Below are positions 58,273-64,000 of a stretch of DNA of 64,000 nucleotides, in pieces. The stretch spans positions 1,116,001 through 1,180,000 of the forward strand of contig NZ_CP116766.1 in NCBI RefSeq assembly GCF_028463985.1. The letters are read 5' to 3'. The notes under the pieces were generated by a model. That model saw nothing but the letters and a program-made list of their open reading frames with translations. It was not told the origin of the DNA and ran no database searches. The stretch's first letter is position 1. Each line of letters starts with the position of its first letter. Source of the stretch: Neisseria lisongii. Lineage in GTDB: Bacteria > Pseudomonadota > Gammaproteobacteria > Burkholderiales > Neisseriaceae. The translations under genes and the position numbers were made by a program.

Positions 58273-59655
58273 TTACTGAGCCAGCAACGCTTTCCAGCGT
58301 GCTACTTGCTTCAGCACTTGTTCCGGCGCTGTGCCGCCTAAGTGGTTGCGGGCGTTGAGGCTGCCTTCGGGGGTGAGTACTTCATACACATCTTCGGCAA
58401 CCAAGCTGCTGAAGCCCTGCAATACGTCGAGCGGCAAATCACTCAAGTCCACGCCGTGTTGCTCGGCATGGCGTACGGCTTGGGCGACAACTTCGTGCGA
58501 ATCTCTGAACGGTATGCCTTTTTTCACCAGATAATCTGCCAAATCGGTGGCGGTGGCAAAACCCTGCATCACGGCGGCACGCATGTTTTCCGGTTTCACG
58601 GTTACGCCCCGCATCATGTCGGCATAAATCCGCAGCGTGTCAATCAGCGTATCCACGGTGTCAAACAGCGGTTCTTTGTCTTCCTGATTGTCTTTGTTGT
58701 ACGCCAGCGGCTGCGATTTCATCAGCAGCAACAAGCCGCTCAGATGGCCGATAACCCGGCCTGCTTTGCCCCGCACCAGTTCCGGCACGTCGGGGTTTTT
58801 CTTCTGCGGCATGATGGACGAGCCGGTGCAGAAGCGGTCGGCAATATCGATAAAGCCGAATCGGGGCGACATCCACAAAATCAATTCTTCGCTCAAGCGG
58901 CTTAAATGAATCATCAGCAAACCGGCAGCAGCGGTAAATTCGATGGCGAAATCACGGTCGGACACGGCATCGAGCGAGTTTTGGCAGATTTGTTCAAAAC
59001 CGAGCAACTCGGCGGTGATTTCACGCTGAATCGGGTAAGTTGTTCCCGCCAGCGCCGCTGCGCCCAAAGGCATACGGTTTACCCGCTTGCGACAGTCTGC
59101 CATACGCTCGAAGTCCCGTCCGAGCATTTCGACATAGGCCAGCATGTGATGGCCGAAGCTCACCGGCTGCGCCACTTGCAGATGGGTGAAGCCGGGCATG
59201 ACCACGGCGGCGTTTTTCTCTGCCAGCTCGACCAGCGCCGATTGCAGGTTTTGAATCAGGTTTTGAATATCGCTGATTTGGTCGCGCAGCCACAGGCGGA
59301 TATCGGTAGCGACTTGGTCGTTGCGGCTGCGGCCGGTGTGCAGGCGTTTGCCGGCATCGCCGATTTTGTCGGTCAGGCGGCGTTCGATGTTCATGTGGAC
59401 ATCTTCCAAATCCAGCGACCATTCGATTTTGCCCGCTTCGATTTCGGCAAGGATTTCCGTCATGCCTTGGCGGATTGCCGCCAAATCTTCGCTGCTCAAC
59501 ACGCCCGCCTGCGTCAGCATTTGGGCGTGTGCCAGCGAGCCTTGGATATCCCATTTTGCCAGCCGTTGGTCGAAATCGATCGATCCGGTATATTTTTTAA
59601 CCAATTCGGACACCGGCTCGTTAAAGCGGCCCGACCATGTTTTGTCTTGACTCAT
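58273..59655 (-). CDS. argH: Argininosuccinate lyase
   Basis: ArgH cleaves argininosuccinate to arginine and fumarate. The 460-residue protein of the fumarase/aspartase superfamily has the signature GSSIMPQKKNPD with the catalytic serine, and LHTGRSRNDQVATDIRLWLR near residue 107. AAGGAC precedes the ATG. It is alone in its unit; a DUS with one DUS-linked repeat unit lies upstream. Confidence 0.97.
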   Translation of the reverse strand: MSQDKTWSGRFNEPVSELVKKYTGSIDFDQRLAKWDIQGSLAHAQMLTQAGVLSSEDLAAIRQGMTEILAEIEAGKIEWSLDLEDVHMNIERRLTDKIGDAGKRLHTGRSRNDQVATDIRLWLRDQISDIQNLIQNLQSALVELAEKNAAVVMPGFTHLQVAQPVSFGHHMLAYVEMLGRDFERMADCRKRVNRMPLGAAALAGTTYPIQREITAELLGFEQICQNSLDAVSDRDFAIEFTAAAGLLMIHLSRLSEELILWMSPRFGFIDIADRFCTGSSIMPQKKNPDVPELVRGKAGRVIGHLSGLLLLMKSQPLAYNKDNQEDKEPLFDTVDTLIDTLRIYADMMRGVTVKPENMRAAVMQGFATATDLADYLVKKGIPFRDSHEVVAQAVRHAEQHGVDLSDLPLDVLQGFSSLVAEDVYEVLTPEGSLNARNHLGGTAPEQVLKQVARWKALLAQ

Positions 59656-59824
59656 ATTTGTCCTTTAATGATTGGATATTCATTGCCGATACCGTCTGAA
59701 AACCGTAGGTTTCGCCAAAACGAGTGCAGCGAGTTTCTGCGAAGCTAAAACTGCTTTTCAGACGGCCTTTAAAATGCAGAACCTGCCGCCCCGAAGTGCC
59801 GCAGGTTGCCTGCCTGCGCCGTAT

Positions 59825-60856
59825 TTATTCGATGTTTTGCACCTGTTCCCGCATTTGTTCGATTAACACTTTCAGTTCCACCGAAGCCTGCGTGCATTCG
59901 GCGGCAATCGCTTTGCTGCCCAAAGTATTGGCTTCACGGTTTAATTCCTGCATTAAAAAGTCCAAACGCTTGCCGATGCCGCCTTTGCCTTCGCCGACAA
60001 TGCGGCGCACTTCGGCAATATGGGTTTTCAGACGGCTGAACTCTTCATCGACATCGGCTTTTTGGATAAACAGGGCAAATTCCTGCTGCAAACGCTCGTT
60101 GTCGATATTGCCGACCGCTTCTTTCAGACGGCTGCGGACTTTTTCCATATGCGTTTCCAACAGTTGCGGGAAACGGCCGCTCAAACCGTCCACGATTTCG
60201 GTCATCGCCTCCAGACGCTGCAGCAAATGCTGGCCCAGTTTTTTGCCTTCCCGCAGGCGGGCGGCATCAAAATCTTTCAAAGTGCGTGCCAGCAAATCTT
60301 TGACCGCAGCCGCCAGCGTTTCCGTACTTTCGCTTTTTCCCGCCAACACACCCGGAAAGTGCAGCACTTCGGCCACGCTCAATTTCGCCAAACCGTATTG
60401 CTTGCGCCACTGTTTGTTCAACTGCGCCAGCTGCGCCACCAAATCCTGATTCACGCTCTGCTCGGCGGCGGCAATATCCTGCACCTGAATCCGGCATTCC
60501 AACTTGCCCCGTGCCACCGCAGCGGCAATCAGTTCCCGCAATTCACCTTCGAGAAAACGCAGCTCTTCGGGCATTCTGAACTGCACGTCCAAATAACGGT
60601 GATTAACCGCCCGCAGTTCCAGATTAATCCGTTTCTGCACGGTTTCTGCGGCTTGATTGGCAAAACCCGTCATGCTGCGGACGTTGCCGGCAACGGGCTT
60701 TTTAGCGGCGGGCTGTTTCACCGCTTTTTCAGACGGCTTCGCCGCCGTTTTGCGGACGGCGGTTTTTGCCGCAGGTTTTCTTGCAGCGGTTTTCACCGGC
60801 TGCTCAACCGCCGCTTCGGCGGTTGGCTCGACTGCAGCAGTTTTTCGGGTAGCCAT
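59825..60856 (-). CDS. YicC-family endoribonuclease with histone-like N-terminal tail
   Basis: YicC proteins are RNA-degrading enzymes of the cytosol. The family domain starts at residue 60 (RSMTGFANQAAE) and ends normally (VLIEQMREQVQNIE). Unusually, 58 residues precede it, built of Ala, Lys, Pro, Thr and Val (KTAARKPAAKTAVRKTAAKP), like histone H1 tails. A GGAG nine bases upstream supports the distal start. Part of the tail (KPSEKA) is coded by a DUS. The tail may bind nucleic acid; this is inference. Confidence 0.9.
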   Translation of the reverse strand: MATRKTAAVEPTAEAAVEQPVKTAARKPAAKTAVRKTAAKPSEKAVKQPAAKKPVAGNVRSMTGFANQAAETVQKRINLELRAVNHRYLDVQFRMPEELRFLEGELRELIAAAVARGKLECRIQVQDIAAAEQSVNQDLVAQLAQLNKQWRKQYGLAKLSVAEVLHFPGVLAGKSESTETLAAAVKDLLARTLKDFDAARLREGKKLGQHLLQRLEAMTEIVDGLSGRFPQLLETHMEKVRSRLKEAVGNIDNERLQQEFALFIQKADVDEEFSRLKTHIAEVRRIVGEGKGGIGKRLDFLMQELNREANTLGSKAIAAECTQASVELKVLIEQMREQVQNIE

Positions 60857-61235
60857 ATTTCTACACTCCGTGTGGGACTCAATAATGTGTTAAATATAAC
60901 ACAAAATGCCCGCCAAAACCCGCCCCAAACGCCGCCGGAAACGGATTTTTTGCCGGACGGTTTATCATGCCGTCTGAAAATGAGTGAAACGAATTTCTGC
61001 GAAGCTAAAACGAGCAAAGCGAGTTTCTGCGAAGCTAAAACGAACAAAGCGAGTTTCTGCGAAGCTAAAACGAACAAAGCGAATTTCTGCGAAGCTAAAA
61101 CGAGCAAAGCAAGTTTCAGCGAAGCTAAAACGAGCAAAGCGGATTTCTGCCGCCAAGCAAAACGCTTTTCAGACGGCCTGCCGCTGTTTAGGCTATAATT
61201 ACCGCCATTCGATTGATTTTCCCAAAGGAACACCC
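60857..61235. other. yicC-rph divergent region
   Basis: Contains the DUS-flanked tandem repeat array (60981-61150) and the rph leader with TATAAT-like TATAATTACC at 61193. No independent gene is supported. Confidence 0.6.
60981..61150 (+). repeat. Tandem array of a 30-bp DUS-linked repeat
   Basis: Five full units and part of a sixth, each close to CGAGCAAAGCGAGTTTCTGC followed by GAAGCTAAAA. A DUS precedes (60969-60980) and a reversed DUS follows (about 61157-61170). The 30-bp period keeps several frames open on both strands. Single units of the same repeat follow DUS copies elsewhere in the window. Confidence 0.9.
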
Positions 61236-61973
61236 ATGTCCCAACGCACCGCCCGCTCCGCCGACAGCCTGCGCCCGATCAGCATTACTGCGGATTTTCT
61301 GCCGCACGCCGACGGCTCGGCGCTGATTTGTTTCGGCAACACCAAAGTCATCTGCACCGCTTCGATTGATGAAAACGTGCCGCCGTTTCTGCGGGGCAAA
61401 GGTCAGGGCTGGGTTACGGCGGAATACGGTATGCTGCCCGCCTCCACTGCATCCCGCATGAAACGTGAAGCCGCAGCGGGCAAACAGTCCGGCCGCACGC
61501 AGGAAATCCAGCGTTTAATCGGCCGCTCGCTGCGTGCCGTGGTCGATATGGAAAAACTGGGCGAACGCCAGATTCTGATTGACTGCGATGTGATTCAGGC
61601 GGACGGCGGCACCCGCACCGCTTCGATTACCGGCGCATTTGTCGCCCTGCAAATGGCGGTGGACAAGCTGTTTTCAGACGGCCTCATCAGCGAAAACCCG
61701 ATTCGGGAAGCCGTGGCCGCCGTATCGGTGGGCGTGGTCGGCGGCGAAGCGCTGCTGGATTTGGATTATCCCGAAGATTCCGGCTGCGACAGCGATGTCA
61801 ATATTGTGATGACCGCCTCGGGAAAAATCATTGAAATCCAAGGCACGGCGGAAGGTGCGCCGTTCAGCGTCGAAGAATTGGGCAAACTGATTGCGTTGGG
61901 ACAAAAAGGCATTGCCGAATTGGTGCAGCACCAGCAGGCGGCGCTGTCCGCCCGCTTACCGAGCGTTCGATAA
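61236..61973 (+). CDS. rph: Ribonuclease PH
   Basis: RNase PH trims tRNA 3' ends with phosphate. The 245-residue protein has KVICTASIDENVPPFLRGKG, GWVTAEYGMLPAST, GRTQEIQRLIGRSLRAVVD and the phosphate-site CDVIQADGGTRTA. ATG 61236 follows AAAGGAAC. The frame remains open upstream through the repeat array for 84 codons, but no family protein has such an extension. A DUS lies in frame (LFSDGL). pnuC overlaps its stop. Confidence 0.97.
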   Translation: MSQRTARSADSLRPISITADFLPHADGSALICFGNTKVICTASIDENVPPFLRGKGQGWVTAEYGMLPASTASRMKREAAAGKQSGRTQEIQRLIGRSLRAVVDMEKLGERQILIDCDVIQADGGTRTASITGAFVALQMAVDKLFSDGLISENPIREAVAAVSVGVVGGEALLDLDYPEDSGCDSDVNIVMTASGKIIEIQGTAEGAPFSVEELGKLIALGQKGIAELVQHQQAALSARLPSVR

Positions 61974-62653
61974 TGGCTTGGCTCGACACGCTGTTTGCCC
62001 AATATCAAGGCGTTTCCGCCTCGCTGATTGTATTGGAACTGGTCGCCGTGATTTTCGGCATGGCCAGCGTGGTTTTGGTCGGCAAAGGCCGCCTCGCCGC
62101 CTTTCCCGTCGGTATCGTCAGCACCGCCGGTTTTGTCTGGCTGCTGTGGGTGTACGGCCTTTACGGCGATATGCTGATTAACGCCTATTACACTGTGTTG
62201 AGCATTTACGGCTGGACGCAGTGGTCGCAGCAGCAGGCGCAGCAGTCGGCGTTTTCTGTGTCGCCGTTTACCCGCAAAGACGCTAAAATCTGCGCCGGAT
62301 TGAGCCTGTTCAGCCTGCTGTTTGTCGGCGCAGTGTATTGGTTCAAACCTTATCTGCAAAACGGTTTCAGCTTCAGCGGCGTGGAATTGGGCTGGGCGCA
62401 GTTTGTGTGGACGGACTACACCGACATCTTCACCACCGCCCTGTTTCTGGTCGCCATGTGGCTGATGGCGGAACGCAAAATCGAACATTGGCTGGTGTGG
62501 ATTGTTGCCGATGCCGTATCCGTCCCCCTTTATTACCACAAAGGCCTGCTGTTCAGCGCCTTGCAGTATTTCGTTTTCACCCTGATTGCCCTACGCGGAT
62601 ACCGCCAATGGAAAACCTACTTGCACAATCAGGCGGCAACGCCGTCCGCATAG
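61973..62653 (+). CDS. pnuC: Nicotinamide riboside transporter PnuC
   Basis: PnuC facilitates uptake of nicotinamide riboside. The 226-residue, seven-span protein has the family motifs LINAYYTVLSIYGWTQW and HWLVWIVADAVSVPLYYHKG. Its start overlaps the rph stop (ATAATGG at 61971-61977). The downstream kinase gene overlaps its end by 46 bp, which makes a salvage pair. Confidence 0.94.
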   Translation: MAWLDTLFAQYQGVSASLIVLELVAVIFGMASVVLVGKGRLAAFPVGIVSTAGFVWLLWVYGLYGDMLINAYYTVLSIYGWTQWSQQQAQQSAFSVSPFTRKDAKICAGLSLFSLLFVGAVYWFKPYLQNGFSFSGVELGWAQFVWTDYTDIFTTALFLVAMWLMAERKIEHWLVWIVADAVSVPLYYHKGLLFSALQYFVFTLIALRGYRQWKTYLHNQAATPSA

Positions 62654-63162
62654 CCGTAGTCGGCCCCGAATCCACCGGCAAAACCACCCTCTGCCAAGCC
62701 CTCGCCCGCCATTTCGACAGCCAATGGGTGCCGGAATACATGCGCCGCTACTGCCAGCAAAAATGGGACGAACAGCGCCAAAGCTGCGGCTGGGACGACA
62801 TTTTACCCATCGCCCTCGGTCAAATCGCAGAAGAAAACCGGCTGGCGCAACAAACCGATAATTTTCTGTTTTGCGACACCTGCATGATTGAACTGGCGGT
62901 ATATTCCCAACTCTACCACGGCAAATGCCTGCCCGAAATCCAAGCCGCTGCCCTCAACCACCGCTACGGCATGATTTTCCTCACCGATATTGATGTGCCG
63001 TGGGTCGCCGACGACCTGCGGGACAAACCCAACGAGCGGGAACACGTTTTCCAATGTTTCCAAACCTTTCTCGACAACCACCGCATTCCCTACACTTTGC
63101 TGCAAGGCAACCACCGGCAACGCATGAACACCGCCCTCGCCGCCCTGCAACAGTTATCGTGA
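62608..63162 (+). CDS. NadR-like nicotinamide riboside kinase
   Basis: A 184-residue P-loop kinase like the C-terminal domain of NadR, expected to phosphorylate imported nicotinamide riboside to NMN. Visible are the P-loop VVGPESTGKTTLCQAL (18-33), FDSQWVPEYMRRYC, NFLFCDTCMIEL and FLTDIDVPWVADDLRD. The N-terminal adenylyltransferase and repressor parts of full NadR are absent. ATG 62608 overlaps pnuC by 46 bp. The context with PnuC supports the role. Confidence 0.9.
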   Translation: MENLLAQSGGNAVRIAVVGPESTGKTTLCQALARHFDSQWVPEYMRRYCQQKWDEQRQSCGWDDILPIALGQIAEENRLAQQTDNFLFCDTCMIELAVYSQLYHGKCLPEIQAAALNHRYGMIFLTDIDVPWVADDLRDKPNEREHVFQCFQTFLDNHRIPYTLLQGNHRQRMNTALAALQQLS

Positions 63163-63189
63163 AACAACAAGGCCGTCTGAAAACTCAAA

Positions 63190-63216
63190 TATAGTGGATT
63201 AACTGAATAATCCATA
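63190..63216 (+). repeat. Terminal fragment of a TATAGTGGA miniature element
   Basis: ATATAGTGGATTAACTGAAT followed by AATCCATA, one arm only. It lies between the kinase gene and the IS110-type transposase. Confidence 0.5.
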
Positions 63217-63327
63217 CAATTTAATCCGATACTTGTAGCAACTGTATTTTTCACCCCGTCGGGCAAAAATACAAAAACGGTTAGTCTGAAGGCCGGTCTG
63301 AACAAAACCGGCAATACTTCAACATGA

Positions 63328-64000
63328 TCAAACAGCACTCACTGCCGCCAAACGATCCCGCATCATCGCATTCAGAATCGTCAGCAGCTTACGCATACAG
63401 GCCGTTACCGCCACTTTGTACGGCTTACCCCGCAAACGCAGACGTTGGTAGAAGTCCTTAATCCTCGGTTCGTAGTGTGCCGCCACCATCGCCGCCATAT
63501 ACAGCGTTTTGCGTACAGCACTGCGCCCGCCGAAACAGCGGCTTTTAAACTTCATTGTGCCGCTTTCTTTCACATAAGGGGCGACACCTACCAAACCGGC
63601 AATCTGTTTATGCGATACTCTGCCCAATTCCGGCAACATCGCACATAAGGTCGCCGCAGTGGTCGGACCGATACCTTTGATGCTTTGCAGCAGACTGCTT
63701 TTGTCGCCAAAATGAGTGTCGTTATGTTCTTCGATCTGTTTGTCCAAAGCAGCAATCAGTATGTCGAAATGTGCGATCAGTGCTTCAACACTTTGAATCT
63801 GTGTTTCATGTACCTGCTGCAAACGGTTTTTTTCGGCACTGCGCATTTCAACCAGTTGAGTGCGGCGGCTGATTAAGGCTTCGAGGATTTCTTCTGCCTC
63901 ACTCGGCGGCGTATAGAGCTGCCGTTCCCAATCGGGCTTTTGTGTGATTACCTGTGCGTAAAACGCCAACATTTTGGCATCGGCCGCATCGGTTTTGGTG
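63328..64000 (-). mobile_element. IS110-family transposase, 5' end outside window
   Basis: The minus frame is open to the window edge and ends at 63328, giving the last ~223 residues. TDAADAKMLAFYAQ is the last acidic part of the N-terminal DEDD domain. SIKGIGPTTAATLCAMLPEL and FGGRSAVRKTLYMAAMVAA are the C-terminal Transposase_20 domain with its serine. IS110 elements lack the usual inverted ends, so the boundary is not visible. It may be intact. Confidence 0.9.

Noticed and set aside
60981..61150. CRISPR array
   Set aside because: Units are contiguous with no unique spacers, and no cas genes are present.
60965..61156. Minus-strand repeat protein FARFSFAET...
   Set aside because: It is only the translation of the 30-bp tandem array; the array is open in several frames because its period is a multiple of three.

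Overview
The window is chromosomal DNA from a member of the Neisseriaceae, almost certainly a Neisseria species. The 10-mer GCCGTCTGAA (core of the neisserial DNA uptake sequence, DUS) recurs throughout, in both ATGCCGTCTGAA and AGGCCGTCTGAA forms, often as inverted pairs forming terminators between genes. The gene content is also neisserial: a MIP-type surface FKBP, an Entner-Doudoroff cluster with HexR, a TPP-controlled thi operon, and lptFG next to pepA. I cannot name the species from the sequence alone.

Layout. 1-540: end of an amino-acid ABC permease. 613-3310: an AT-rich accessory island with a broken RTX-toxin acyltransferase gene, two toxin-tip/immunity-gene cassettes, transposase scraps and short repeats, ending at tRNA-Ser. 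3584-11737: rluE, then sulfur assimilation (cysI, cysK, cysJ) interrupted by dapF, a membrane protein, a lipoprotein and tRNA-Asn. 11800-12730: a possible 26-residue helical peptide and an aromatic-rich leader peptide with a terminator in front of an unknown gene. 13053-21192: pssA, mip, holC, pepA, lptF-lptG, purN and a DUF3108 protein. 21288-28681: zwf-pgl-glk-hexR divergent from edd-eda, with a HexR-like operator between them. 28867-42498: rhlE, rlmK-like methyltransferase, glnB, purL, a lipoprotein, a small secreted protein, trxB, nlpD-like gene, DUF4298 gene, fxsA, trpA and accD. 42590-46800: thiD-thiE-thiO-thiS-thiG behind a TPP riboswitch. 46936-50298: gloA, a candidate sRNA, an aromatic-acid-type MFS transporter and a MazEF-type toxin-antitoxin pair. 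50429-58093: yajC-secD-secF, a histone-deacetylase-like hydrolase, an EamA transporter and prfC. 58273-64000: argH, a YicC-family nuclease with a histone-like tail, then rph-pnuC-nadR-like kinase, and the end of an IS110-family transposase.

How the genes fit together. cysI, cysJ and cysK complete sulfite reduction and cysteine synthesis. zwf, pgl, edd and eda form the Entner-Doudoroff route, fed by glk and probably repressed by HexR. The thi genes make the thiazole and pyrimidine parts of thiamine and join them under TPP feedback. pnuC and the downstream kinase import and phosphorylate nicotinamide riboside.

Most of the window is ordinary core genome. The least explained elements are the toxin-tip/immunity island, the leader peptide attenuator at 12025-12161, the minus-strand sRNA candidate at 47620-47712, a miniature-element family with a conserved core but interchangeable arms, and a DUS-linked 30-bp repeat that forms a tandem array in front of rph.
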